A stretch of 33,948 nucleotides of DNA from Pelistega sp. (GTDB lineage: Bacteria; Pseudomonadota; Gammaproteobacteria; Burkholderiales; Burkholderiaceae_B): NCBI GenBank assembly GCA_030538255.1, contig JAUNUI010000029.1:1-33948 (forward strand), in the 5' to 3' direction. The position numbers were made by a program, and so were the translations under genes. The notes under the pieces are model-generated. The model had not been told where the DNA came from and did no database searches. It saw only the letters and a list, made by a program, of their open reading frames with translations. Shown piece by piece: positions 1-7,333 of this stretch; the stretch's first letter is position 1; each line of letters begins with the position of its first letter.

Positions 1-25
1 TGCGTGAAGACATTAGCTTCACGCA
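1..25 (-). terminator. Perfect inverted repeat at the left edge, possible terminator of the YbbA-like gene
   Basis: Positions 1-9 (TGCGTGAAG) pair perfectly with 17-25 (CTTCACGCA) around a 7-base loop. It lies about 85 bases past the stop of the leftward ABC ATPase gene, so it could end that transcript, but any T-run would lie outside the window. The 26-110 stretch between it and the gene is AT-rich and holds nothing else recognisable. Confidence 0.35.
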
Positions 26-110
26 TTTCCAGGACCGTTTCAATGTGTGTTCTACAGACGCTTACTATACTTCGACTATCTAAAATACTTTTACTACTTA
101 TATTATCGAT

Positions 111-782
111 TTATACATTAGCGCGAATGATTTCACCTGCCTGTAATTCAATCTGCGCCTCACAACGAGTCGCCAAGACAGGATCATGGGTCACCAAAAC
201 AAGGGTACTTTGCTTCTCTTGTTGTAACTCAAACATCAAATCCATAATCAAAGCGCCGTTATTCGCATCTAAACTCCCTGTGGGCTCATCAGCAAACAAG
301 ATATCAGGTTGCATGACAAAGGCTCTTGCCAAGGCTACACGTTGACGCTCTCCGCCCGATAAGGTTTTCGGGTAATGGTGTAAGCGCGTACCTAAACCAA
401 CCCGTTCTAGGTGCTCTTTAGCAAGTTTCTGTGCAGGTTTACCTTGCAACTCCAATGGCAACATCACGTTCTCTAAAGCATTCAAGTTCGGTAATAGCTG
501 AAATGACTGAAAGACAAAACCAACGTGCTTAGCCCGTAGCTGTGCGCGTTGATCCTCATTCAAGGCAAATAAATCTTGGCCCATCAAGTGGACAGAACCT
601 GAACTTGGTTCATCTAAGCCTGCTAAAATCCCCAATAAGGTTGACTTACCCGATCCGGAACTTCCTGTAACCGCTAATGTCTTGGCTTGGCCTAAGTTAA
701 AAGAAATATCCTTTAAAATAAGAAGTTCACCTGTGGCATCATTCACTTTTTTTACGATATTTTTAACTTCAAGGGCTAGCAT
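111..782 (-). CDS. LolD/YbbA-family ABC transporter ATP-binding protein
   Basis: ATPase subunit of the MacB/LolD/FtsE class of ABC systems, which power extraction or movement of membrane-embedded substrates at the inner membrane. In the 223 residues one sees Walker A GSSGSGKST (40-48), the Q-loop VFQSFQLLPNL, the signature LSGGERQR, Walker B ILFADEPTGSLD and the H-loop VTHD, so all catalytic motifs are intact. It is divergent from tesA, the same pairing as ybbA/tesA in Escherichia coli. In E. coli a large permease (YbbP) follows ybbA; here no permease is seen before the window edge, and a hairpin at 1-25 suggests the transcript may end. Start chosen at 782 because the family-typical strand (LEVKN) begins directly after it and a GAGAG motif lies upstream. 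A true LolD exists elsewhere in the window, so this is a paralogue. Confidence 0.85.
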   Translation of the reverse strand: MLALEVKNIVKKVNDATGELLILKDISFNLGQAKTLAVTGSSGSGKSTLLGILAGLDEPSSGSVHLMGQDLFALNEDQRAQLRAKHVGFVFQSFQLLPNLNALENVMLPLELQGKPAQKLAKEHLERVGLGTRLHHYPKTLSGGERQRVALARAFVMQPDILFADEPTGSLDANNGALIMDLMFELQQEKQSTLVLVTHDPVLATRCEAQIELQAGEIIRANV

Positions 783-1431
783 GCTTAATTTCTCTCAATT
801 ATTACGTGGCTTGGGATTTACGTTCATTTTAACATTAGCGGCTTATCATGTGCCTGCCATGGCAAATAATACCATCGCTGTTGTCGGTGATAGTTTATCA
901 GCTGAATATGGCATTACGCGTGGTACAGGTTGGGTTGAAATCATGCGTAAAAACTATTTGAATTCAGCCTATCCTGATTATCAAGTGCATAATGCCAGCA
1001 TTAGTGGTGATACCACATCGGGTGGCTTAAGCCGCCTGCCCGCATTATTATCTCAACAGCCCGTTAAAATAGCTCTGATTGAGTTAGGCTCGAATGATGC
1101 ATTACGGGGTTTATCACTTGAGCAATCACGTCAAAATCTTGAAAAAATGCGCGATCTGGTGCACCAACAAGGTGGCATTGTGGTTTTTATCGGCATGCAA
1201 ATTCCACCGAATTTTGGTCCTATTTACACGCAACAATTTACCCAGATGTTTAAGGACGTGACGACGGAGAAAGACTTTCTTGTACCATTTCTAATGGAAG
1301 GTTTCGCCTTGGATATGGAGAAGTTCCAAGCTGATGGGATTCACCCAAACGAGTCCGCACAAGAGCAGATGGCCGCCACCGTATGGCCTGTATTAGAGCA
1401 AGCTTTGCAAGCGATAAAATCAGCACCTTAA
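781..1431 (+). CDS. tesA: Periplasmic SGNH/GDSL esterase, TesA (arylesterase/lysophospholipase L1)
   Basis: Hydrolyses thioesters, aryl esters and lysophospholipids in the periplasm. The 216-residue product has a signal peptide (hydrophobic 10-24, likely cleavage after A-M-A at 28), then the SGNH blocks: GDSLS with nucleophile Ser38, the glycine of ISGDTTSGG, GSND, and the C-terminal DGIHPN carrying the Asp and His. Length fits mature TesA. I chose the ATG at 781 rather than an in-frame start further upstream because it gives a clean signal peptide and has AAGGG about 6 bases before it; the upstream extension would lie inside the divergent ABC gene. Its ATG shares the tetranucleotide CATG (780-783) with the start of that gene on the other strand. 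Transcription probably stops at the hairpin at 1591-1617. Confidence 0.93.
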   Translation: MLNFSQLLRGLGFTFILTLAAYHVPAMANNTIAVVGDSLSAEYGITRGTGWVEIMRKNYLNSAYPDYQVHNASISGDTTSGGLSRLPALLSQQPVKIALIELGSNDALRGLSLEQSRQNLEKMRDLVHQQGGIVVFIGMQIPPNFGPIYTQQFTQMFKDVTTEKDFLVPFLMEGFALDMEKFQADGIHPNESAQEQMAATVWPVLEQALQAIKSAP

Positions 1432-1542
1432 TGCTTCTTAGACGCTTAACCCCCTCTCATTGATGGGTAGAGAACTAAGCAAGTTCCCTTAGCGAACAAA
1501 CGAGGCGTTTAGTCCTGAGCTCATTAATAATCATCAATAAAC

Positions 1543-1573
1543 AGCTATCAACAAAGAGCTATCAACAAAGAGC
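1543..1573. repeat. 14-bp tandem repeat
   Basis: The unit AGCTATCAACAAAG occurs twice without interruption (1543-1556, 1557-1570) and is followed by the first bases of a third copy (AGC). It lies just before the tesA/ppiD terminator hairpin. Confidence 0.85.
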
Positions 1574-1590
1574 AAGATAGCAATAAAAAA

Positions 1591-1617
1591 TCCCTAATGT
1601 TGCCTCAACACTAGGGA
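1591..1617. terminator. Bidirectional Rho-independent terminator between tesA and ppiD
   Basis: Arms 1591-1602 and 1606-1617 form a 12-bp stem with one A-C mismatch around the loop CCT. It is preceded by six As (1585-1590) and followed by TTAATTTCTT, so a U-rich tail would follow the hairpin on either strand. Both flanking genes point toward it. Confidence 0.75.
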
Positions 1618-1665
1618 TTAATTTCTTAGAAAATGAAAACGATATCAGTTAATTCTTAGTTAATG

Positions 1666-1719
1666 CTCAACTAAGTCTTGGTTAAGCCACAGCTATATCT
1701 CAACTAAGTCTTGGTTAAG
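1666..1719. repeat. 21-bp direct repeat with further degenerate copies
   Basis: An identical 21-mer (core ACTAAGTCTTGGTTAAG) is found at 1666-1686 and 1699-1719, a 33-bp offset. Decayed copies (TTAAGTCTTGTGTAAGTCT, CACTTAGTCTTGGGCTAA) continue to about 1753. Looks like an eroded minisatellite. Confidence 0.8.
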
Positions 1720-1788
1720 TCTTGTGTAAGTCTCCACTTAGTCTTGGGCTAAAACCAATGAGGTCCTAGCCAAGCTCAACACATCATT

Positions 1789-3711
1789 TTAACGTTGTTG
1801 CTCACCGGCAATAATTTGCTGCGCAGGTGCTAAGACTTCAACTTTATGCTGTTCACGTAGTAAGGAACTTACACCACGACCAACATCATTACCTAATACA
1901 ACTTCAAGTTGTGGCATCTGGTATAAATTAAAGAACTGCTTAGCATCGGCACTACCCTCTTTCTTAGATTCAATCAAAGCAATACCATAACCATTATCCA
2001 CTTCAAAGCCTACATAGCTAGGTAGCTTATCGCTTGGTGCATGCATAATCGCATTCATCATGCCTTCCGCTTGATTACCTAACATGCGGCTGAACATAAC
2101 CTCATTACTAAAGCCTGTGCTTGATGAGTCGGCTTGTACCTCAGCTAATACTTTGGCTCCGTCTTCACGTGCTAAGCGTAAGGCTTTTTCAGTTTTCACA
2201 CGAGCGAGTACTTGTTCACGTACTTTATCTAAACTTGGTACTGTTGCAGGAATTTTCTCTGCGATACGCACGACTAATATCTCAGAGGGTGACACTTCAA
2301 TCGTACCCGAGTTAAAGCCCTCATTGAAAACTTCACGCGAATATAAAACTTCTCGCACACGTGGCGTAGCAAATAGAGCTTCTACGGCACTACCTTGAGC
2401 CGCATCAGGACCGACTTGTTCAGCACTTAATAAGCCTGTTGGTGTAATACCTGCGACTTGTTTAATTTCTAGCTGCAAATCGTCTTGCACTGCTTGTAGT
2501 GAGTTACGTTGGTCGTTGACAATATTCGTCAGCTTCGTCGCCATCTCAGCAAACTGCTCGCTCGCTAATTGTAATTTAACTTCTTTCAGTACTTCATCTT
2601 TCACTTCATCATACGACTTTACTGAGCCAGGCTGGATAGAAACAATATTGAAGATATGGTATGAATTACCAACTTTAACAGGATCGGTAATGCCTTCCTG
2701 TGCTAAGGTGAATGCACCATCGTCCAAAGCAGCAATATCACCACGCGCTAATACCCCCAACTCTCCGCCTAAGTTCTTCGTACCCGCATCCATTGAGAAT
2801 TCTTTAGCGAGCGCATCAAAGCTGCTTGGGTCTGCTTTGGCCTTAGCCGTGACTTCATTGGCTTTTTCTAGATTATCACCAGGCAATTGAATATGCTTGA
2901 CATGACGACGCTCTAGCGTTGAATAACGGCGGATATTGCTATTGTAGTAGCCTTGCAACTCCTCAGTAGAAGGGTTAGCCACTTTCGCGACCGCTGCCTC
3001 TTGATTTAATAAGACGTAGCTGGCATTCACATAAGCAGGTACTTCGAGTTCTTTAGCATGAGCATCGTACCATTGCTGAACTTCAGCTTCACTGACTTCT
3101 AGGCCAGACTCATAATTAGCTGCCTCAAACATGCGTAAACGCACGCTACGTTCTTCGGTCATCGCGTCTTCAAGCAACTGCGTGGTTTTCTTAGGCAAGC
3201 TCACGGCAACCGTTGCCGGCCCTGTGACAAGTTGATAGGTCTGGTCTACACGTACAAAATTCTCGTATTGCTGTCCAGTGGCACCAATGCCTTGTAGGAA
3301 ATTATTATATTTCTCCATGGAGAATTGACCCCCTTCACTAAACTGAGGGTCAGTGGCAAGCGCTTGACGTACCATATTGTCACTTGCAAAATAACCTTTC
3401 TCTTGGATTTCTTGGCTAATGACTTTATCCGAAATCAAGCGGTCTAACCAAATTTGACGGTTAGCTGGGGTATCCACTGCAGCAAGATTAAATTGTGCAC
3501 CTTGCTCTTGACGCATCGCATTCAAGCGCTCAGTCCAGGTCTGATTAAATTCACTTTGTGAAATGCTTTCTTTATTAATATTGGCGATTTTCACTTCGTT
3601 AGACACGAAGCCAGAGTAATCTGAAACACCAAAAAAGACAAACGATGGCACAATCAAGATGAACAAAAGGCCCATCATGAGGCGTTGATGCTTACGAATA
3701 AATTCTAACAT
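1789..3711 (-). CDS. ppiD: PpiD-like SurA N-terminal/parvulin periplasmic chaperone
   Basis: Inner-membrane-anchored periplasmic chaperone that meets proteins leaving the SecYEG channel. The 640-residue product starts with a short cytoplasmic tail and one membrane segment (about 12-30), then a SurA_N-like helical region (about 38-200), a parvulin domain (about 268-362, with VKHIQLP, FSMDAGTKNLGGELG and YHIFNI), and a second helical C-terminal region. This matches the architecture and length (about 620 residues) of PpiD. In E. coli the parvulin domain of PpiD is inactive or weak; whether this one is active cannot be told. The start at 3711 places the membrane anchor correctly. It is a single-gene unit here: divergent from the phosphodiesterase gene and convergent with tesA; it is not next to lon/hupB as in enterics. 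Confidence 0.92.
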   Translation of the reverse strand: MLEFIRKHQRLMMGLLFILIVPSFVFFGVSDYSGFVSNEVKIANINKESISQSEFNQTWTERLNAMRQEQGAQFNLAAVDTPANRQIWLDRLISDKVISQEIQEKGYFASDNMVRQALATDPQFSEGGQFSMEKYNNFLQGIGATGQQYENFVRVDQTYQLVTGPATVAVSLPKKTTQLLEDAMTEERSVRLRMFEAANYESGLEVSEAEVQQWYDAHAKELEVPAYVNASYVLLNQEAAVAKVANPSTEELQGYYNSNIRRYSTLERRHVKHIQLPGDNLEKANEVTAKAKADPSSFDALAKEFSMDAGTKNLGGELGVLARGDIAALDDGAFTLAQEGITDPVKVGNSYHIFNIVSIQPGSVKSYDEVKDEVLKEVKLQLASEQFAEMATKLTNIVNDQRNSLQAVQDDLQLEIKQVAGITPTGLLSAEQVGPDAAQGSAVEALFATPRVREVLYSREVFNEGFNSGTIEVSPSEILVVRIAEKIPATVPSLDKVREQVLARVKTEKALRLAREDGAKVLAEVQADSSSTGFSNEVMFSRMLGNQAEGMMNAIMHAPSDKLPSYVGFEVDNGYGIALIESKKEGSADAKQFFNLYQMPQLEVVLGNDVGRGVSSLLREQHKVEVLAPAQQIIAGEQQR

Positions 3712-3757
3712 TGCCTATTCTCTAAAAAGTAATCCTCTATTTTAATGCTTTTCCGCG

Positions 3758-3817
3758 GCTAAGGTAAAGCTATGCGCCTCAGACGCAAGATTATTCATGA
3801 GGCCTTGAAACCTTAGC
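3758..3817. promoter_or_regulatory. Nested inverted repeat between ppiD and the phosphodiesterase gene
   Basis: Outer arms GCTAAGGT (3758-3765) and ACCTTAGC (3810-3817) are perfect complements; inside them GCCTCA (3776-3781) pairs with TGAGGC (3798-3803). The element sits in the divergent promoter region, upstream of both genes, so it could be a structured leader of ppiD or a pair of operator sites. Function is unknown. Confidence 0.4.
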
Positions 3818-3846
3818 AAATACTCACTTTCGTCTCAGCAGCCTCA

Positions 3847-3855
3847 TGCTACAAT
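3847..3855 (+). promoter_or_regulatory. Extended -10 promoter element of the phosphodiesterase gene
   Basis: TGC-TACAAT forms an extended -10 motif 35 bases before the start codon at 3890. No good -35 box is seen at the usual distance, which is common for extended -10 promoters. Prediction from motif only. Confidence 0.4.
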
Positions 3856-3889
3856 AGCTCAGCTTAATCACCTACCCTAAGGATCTATT

Positions 3890-4669
3890 ATGTCTGGCAA
3901 ATCGTCTGGCAAGTCATCAAAAAAATCATCGAGTTTATGGCCTTATCCACGTCTTATCGCCCACCGTGGTGGTGGACGTTTTTCCCCTGAGAATACCCTA
4001 GCCGCCATGCGCTGCGGGCTAGACTATGGTTTTGATATGGTTGAATTCGATGCTAAGTTAAGCCAGGATAATCATGTCATTTTATTGCATGATGACGACG
4101 TTAAGCGTACATCGAATGGGCAAGGCCTTGCCGCTAAGATGACTTTTGTTCAACTTTTAGCCTTGGATATGGGGCAGTGGCATAGTGCCTATTTTGCCGG
4201 CGAAAGCATACCAACGCTCGCTAGTGTTGCCCGCTTTACGAATGAAAATCAGATTATTTGTAATATTGAAATCAAGCCTTGCCCAGGTCGTGAAGAAGAA
4301 ACGGGCCGCTTAGTTGCGCAAGCCGCTGCAGAGCTTTTTAAAGATGCTGCCATTGCCCCCCTACTTTCTTCCTTCTCTGAAGTGTCACTTGAGGCGGCAT
4401 TTAAAGCAGCACCTCAGTTACCGCGAGCCTTCTTATGCGAAGAGTACGATAAATCTGCAGAAAAAGTGTTAAAACGTCTTGGCTGTGTTGCCGTCAACTT
4501 AAAGCAATCTGTTCTTACCGAGAAACTTATCACTAAAATTCATCAGGACGGCTATCGCGTATCCGCTTGGACAGTAAATGATTATCGCCGAGCCAAAGAA
4601 CTCTTAGCCTGGGGATGTGATGCGCTATTTACTGATGAGTTAGAGCGCATTCCTGCCTCGCTAGCTTAA
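3890..4669 (+). CDS. ugpQ: Cytoplasmic glycerophosphodiester phosphodiesterase
   Basis: Cleaves glycerophosphodiesters to glycerol-3-phosphate and an alcohol, feeding phospholipid-derived glycerol and phosphate into metabolism. The 259-residue product has the GDPD hallmarks: His25-Arg26 (AHRGG), Glu34-Asn35, Glu52 and Asp54 (VEFDAK), His67 (LLHDDD), and the EIKP metal-binding segment near 130, ending with SAWTVND and the ALFTDE motif. No signal peptide is present, so it resembles cytoplasmic UgpQ rather than periplasmic GlpQ. The N-terminus is a serine/lysine tract (SGKSSGKSSKKSSS) ahead of the catalytic barrel, itself encoded by a small tandem repeat. TAAGGA ends 6 bases before the ATG. The last codons run into the 23-24 bp repeat array that follows. 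No ugp transporter genes are nearby. Confidence 0.9.
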   Translation: MSGKSSGKSSKKSSSLWPYPRLIAHRGGGRFSPENTLAAMRCGLDYGFDMVEFDAKLSQDNHVILLHDDDVKRTSNGQGLAAKMTFVQLLALDMGQWHSAYFAGESIPTLASVARFTNENQIICNIEIKPCPGREEETGRLVAQAAAELFKDAAIAPLLSSFSEVSLEAAFKAAPQLPRAFLCEEYDKSAEKVLKRLGCVAVNLKQSVLTEKLITKIHQDGYRVSAWTVNDYRRAKELLAWGCDALFTDELERIPASLA

Positions 4670-4825
4670 CAAGGCCTGCCTTGCTCGCTTTAATAATGCT
4701 GGCTTCTCTCGCTTAATAACGGCGTCGTCACTTGCTTATATAATGCCGACGTCACTCGCTTAACAATGTTTGTCACACTCGCTTTTATAATGCCAGTTGC
4801 GCCCGCTTTAAAACTCCCGCCCCAA
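4657..4825. repeat. Degenerate 23-24 bp tandem array between the phosphodiesterase gene and rlmJ
   Basis: The anchor CTCGCTT (or a one-base variant) recurs at 4684, 4708, 4731, 4755, 4778 and 4802, giving spacings of 24, 23, 24, 23 and 24 bases. A seventh, longer copy at 4657-4683 contains the stop codon of the upstream gene. The approximate unit is CTCGCTT-TATAATGCC-GNNGTCA. Several units carry a TATAAT-like hexamer (for instance 4739-4744 and 4786-4791). The copies differ at many positions, so this is an old, eroded array. A small leftward open frame across it reads as repeat translation and is not called. Confidence 0.85.
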
Positions 4826-4854
4826 CTGGCCACCAAGGACTTAAAGGATTTATA

Positions 4855-5712
4855 GTGTTTAGTTATCGTCATGCCTTCCACGCAGGCAACCATGCAGACG
4901 TATTAAAACATACGATTCTCTTGCATGTATTAAATTACTTCAACAATAAACCAACCCCATACTGGGTGATTGATACTCATGCAGGTGCGGGGATTTATGA
5001 TCTTGCCGATGATTGGGCGGAAACCACAGCGGAATACGCTACAGGCATTACTCGTCTATTCGAGCAAACAGATTTACCCGCGGACCTGCAAGACTATATT
5101 GACCATATCCAGCAGTTTAATGAAGACGGTCAGCTAGAATTTTATCCAGGCTCTCCTTGGATCGCCTTAGCTCAGATGCGTGAAAAAGACCGTCTACGCC
5201 TTTTTGAATTACACCCAAGTGAAATTGAAGTCTTGGCCGATAATATTGCCCAACAAGATCGCTCTATTGCTCGCCAAGTGAGTATTTTTGAGAAAGACGG
5301 TTTTAGCGGACTCAAATCTCAGCTCCCACCACCAACGCGTCGCGCCATGATTTTAATTGACCCCTCTTATGAAGATAAGCAAGATTATCGTCATGTGTTG
5401 AAGTGTGTTAAAGAAGGCTTAGAGCGCTTTCAGACTGGCTGCTATATGGTCTGGTACCCGCTTGTACAACGCAAAGAAATACATGATATGTTGCAACAAT
5501 TAGAGCGATTACCCGGTATTGAGTGGGTACATGCCGCCTTAACTGTGAAAAAACCAAGTAGCGATGGTTATGGCCTGCATGGTAGCGGTATGTTTGTTAT
5601 CAATCCACCCTATACCTTGTATAAATCGATGCAAGAAGTTCTACCTTACTTAGCCAAGCATCTGGACCAAGATGGCCACGCAAGTTTTAAGCTAGAACAT
5701 CTTGAAAAGTAA
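4855..5712 (+). CDS. rlmJ: 23S rRNA (adenine(2030)-N(6))-methyltransferase RlmJ
   Basis: Methylates A2030 of 23S rRNA from S-adenosylmethionine. The 285-residue product begins with the family signature SYRHAFHAGNHADVLKH; the SAM-binding motif I is DTHAGAGIYDL (40-50) and the catalytic motif IV is IDPSYE with Asp169, a DPSY variant of the usual DPPY. Length matches the family (about 280). The start is GTG at 4855, chosen because it gives the conserved N-terminus (E. coli MLSYRHSFHAGNHADV); AAAGGA at 4843-4848 is the ribosome binding site. The gene is directly downstream of the degenerate repeat array and converges on greB with only 16 bases between stop codons, so read-through into each other's antisense is possible. 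Confidence 0.95.
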   Translation: MFSYRHAFHAGNHADVLKHTILLHVLNYFNNKPTPYWVIDTHAGAGIYDLADDWAETTAEYATGITRLFEQTDLPADLQDYIDHIQQFNEDGQLEFYPGSPWIALAQMREKDRLRLFELHPSEIEVLADNIAQQDRSIARQVSIFEKDGFSGLKSQLPPPTRRAMILIDPSYEDKQDYRHVLKCVKEGLERFQTGCYMVWYPLVQRKEIHDMLQQLERLPGIEWVHAALTVKKPSSDGYGLHGSGMFVINPPYTLYKSMQEVLPYLAKHLDQDGHASFKLEHLEK

Positions 5713-5728
5713 TACGTCCTCAGAGCAA

Positions 5729-6286
5729 TTATGCTTCTTCAGGGTAGCTAATTTCTAAAATATCTAATTCCTGACGCCCGGCAGGGGTCTGTAAATACAC
5801 GGTATCCCCTTCACGCGCTTTCAGAATCGCCTTAGCCACTGGTGAAATCCAACTGATTTTGCCATTCAAAGGATCCGCTTCGTCCACCCCGACAATAGTG
5901 ACACTAAACTCTTCGCCGTCTTGATTGCTATACAGTACGGTTGCACCAAAAAACACTTGGTCTTTATTCGGTTGCGTGGCTGGATTAATCACTTCAGCCG
6001 CCTCCAGTCGCTTAGTCAGAAAGCGAATGCGACGGTCAATTTCACGTAAGCGCTTCTTACCATAAAGGTAGTCGCCATTTTCCGAGCGATCACCATTGGA
6101 CGCTGCCCAAGACACGACACTCACCACATCTGGACGCTCTTTGGTTACTAAATGCGCCAGTTCTGCACGTAAGGTCTGATAACCACCCACGGTTAAGTAG
6201 TTCTTCACGCCTTGCGGTAAGGCGGAGTCAACAACGGCGTCATCGTCGTCATCGTGGTCTGTTTCTTTGGTAAATGCTTTACTCAT
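5729..6286 (-). CDS. greB: Transcription elongation factor GreB
   Basis: Binds the secondary channel of RNA polymerase and stimulates cleavage of backtracked RNA. The 185-residue product has the N-terminal coiled-coil hairpin with the acidic tip (NGDRSENGDYLYGKKR; the Asp/Glu pair at the tip is present) and the C-terminal FKBP-like domain (FFGATVLYSN to the end, with PVAKAILKAREGD). The YGKKRLREIDRR segment favours GreB over GreA. It carries an extra N-terminal acidic run (DHDDDDD, residues 10-16) before the coiled coil, not typical of GreB. It follows the PHP-domain gene by 79 bases in the same direction, with a short inverted repeat (6299-6316) in between, and may be co-transcribed with it. 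Confidence 0.92.
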   Translation of the reverse strand: MSKAFTKETDHDDDDDAVVDSALPQGVKNYLTVGGYQTLRAELAHLVTKERPDVVSVVSWAASNGDRSENGDYLYGKKRLREIDRRIRFLTKRLEAAEVINPATQPNKDQVFFGATVLYSNQDGEEFSVTIVGVDEADPLNGKISWISPVAKAILKAREGDTVYLQTPAGRQELDILEISYPEEA

Positions 6287-6365
6287 CGTTCTAATAATAT
6301 AAGCGCTTAAGCTTATGGCAAGCCTAAAGCAGCGGCAAAAAAGGTCAATAAAAAGGCTTTGTTAC

Positions 6366-7202
6366 TTAAAGGTGTTCCCATATCGGCTTCAGACCTGAGG
6401 GTAGCTCTGGCAAACGCCCTAAATCCATACGACTTTCTTCAGGACTATGAAAATCTGAGCCACAAGAGGCTAGAAAATCATAATGCTTCGCCACGTTCGC
6501 GTATTGTAAATATTGATCGGGCGAATGTGAACCCGTGACCACTTCAAGACCCTTGCCACCAAGGAGTTTGAAGCTTTTAAATAAATTACTAAATTCATTG
6601 CTTGAGTACTTATAACGACCAGGGTGCGCAATTACCGCAGTACCACCCGCTTCAGTAATCCATTCAACGGCTTCAGGTAAACTTGCCCAAGCGCCAGCCA
6701 CATAGGCTGGTTTACCATCGGCAAGGTACTTATCAAAAACCTCTTGCATATGATGGCAATGTCCTTGCTCCACGACATAGCGCGCAAAGTGCGTACGGCT
6801 AAGCAAATCAGGATTTCCCGCTAAAGCCAAAGCACCTTCATAAGCACCATGAATGCCTAAATGAGCTAATTTATCACCCATTAATCGCGCACGATTGCCA
6901 CGATCTTCACGAATGCGGTTTAAGCCCTCTGCCATGGCCTGATTCTTAGGATCGTAGCCAAGACCAACAATATGCAAAGTACGGTCAGCCCAAGTGACGG
7001 AAACTTCAATGCCTGTCACATAGTCCATGCCAACTTTACGTGCAGCTTGTGCCGCACGCTCTTGCCCACCGATCTCATCATGATCGGTTAAACTCCATAA
7101 GCGCACACCATTATGATAGGCACGCTCAGCCAAGGCTTCCGGTGTTAATGTTCCATCCGAAAAAGTGGAATGACAATGTAAATCTACGCTGGAATACTTC
7201 AT
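6366..7202 (-). CDS. rnm: PHP-domain phosphoesterase, RNase AM / 3',5'-nucleoside bisphosphate phosphatase type (YciV)
   Basis: Family members (E. coli YciV/RNase AM; a Chromobacterium homologue studied as a 3',5'-bisphosphate nucleotidase) remove 5' nucleotides from short RNAs and pAp-like substrates using a trinuclear metal site. The 278 residues show PHP motifs in order: DLHCHSTFSDG (His9, His11, Asp16), LTDHDEIGG (Asp40, His41), GIEVS, a middle HARYVVEQGH-like segment (THFARYVVEQGHC), VIAHPGRY and CGSDFHSPEE. All expected metal ligands are visible. Length matches the family. In many proteobacteria the gene sits near yciO or trp genes; neither is seen here. Confidence 0.85.
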   Translation of the reverse strand: MKYSSVDLHCHSTFSDGTLTPEALAERAYHNGVRLWSLTDHDEIGGQERAAQAARKVGMDYVTGIEVSVTWADRTLHIVGLGYDPKNQAMAEGLNRIREDRGNRARLMGDKLAHLGIHGAYEGALALAGNPDLLSRTHFARYVVEQGHCHHMQEVFDKYLADGKPAYVAGAWASLPEAVEWITEAGGTAVIAHPGRYKYSSNEFSNLFKSFKLLGGKGLEVVTGSHSPDQYLQYANVAKHYDFLASCGSDFHSPEESRMDLGRLPELPSGLKPIWEHL

Positions 7203-7333
7203 AATCTACTTCTTGAGCTTAGATCAAGCCCACCTTGAAAAAAGCGATATTCGCGAGACCTAGCTAAGTTGCTATATGCGCATACTATATATAGATTCTC
7301 GCCAAGCAAAACTTAAATAAGCCAAAAAAGAAA

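Larger units (their letters stand above)
1432..1788. other. Convergent intergenic region rich in short repeats
   Basis: 357 bases between the stops of tesA and ppiD. No plausible gene is seen. It contains a bidirectional terminator-like hairpin, a 14-bp tandem repeat and a family of TAAGTCTTGG-type repeats, each listed separately. The segment 1650-1750 is almost entirely made of variants of the last motif. Confidence 0.6.

Noticed and set aside
4-345. Rightward open frame at the left edge
   Set aside because: It lies antisense over the ABC ATPase gene, whose motifs are unmistakable, and its product has no recognisable features.
4657-4825. The regular array as a CRISPR
   Set aside because: There are no unique spacers: the repeats abut, diverge throughout, and no cas genes are present.
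4690-4893. Leftward 67-codon frame before rlmJ
   Set aside because: It is a translation of the 23-24 bp tandem array and overlaps the rlmJ start; no ribosome binding site or protein-like composition.
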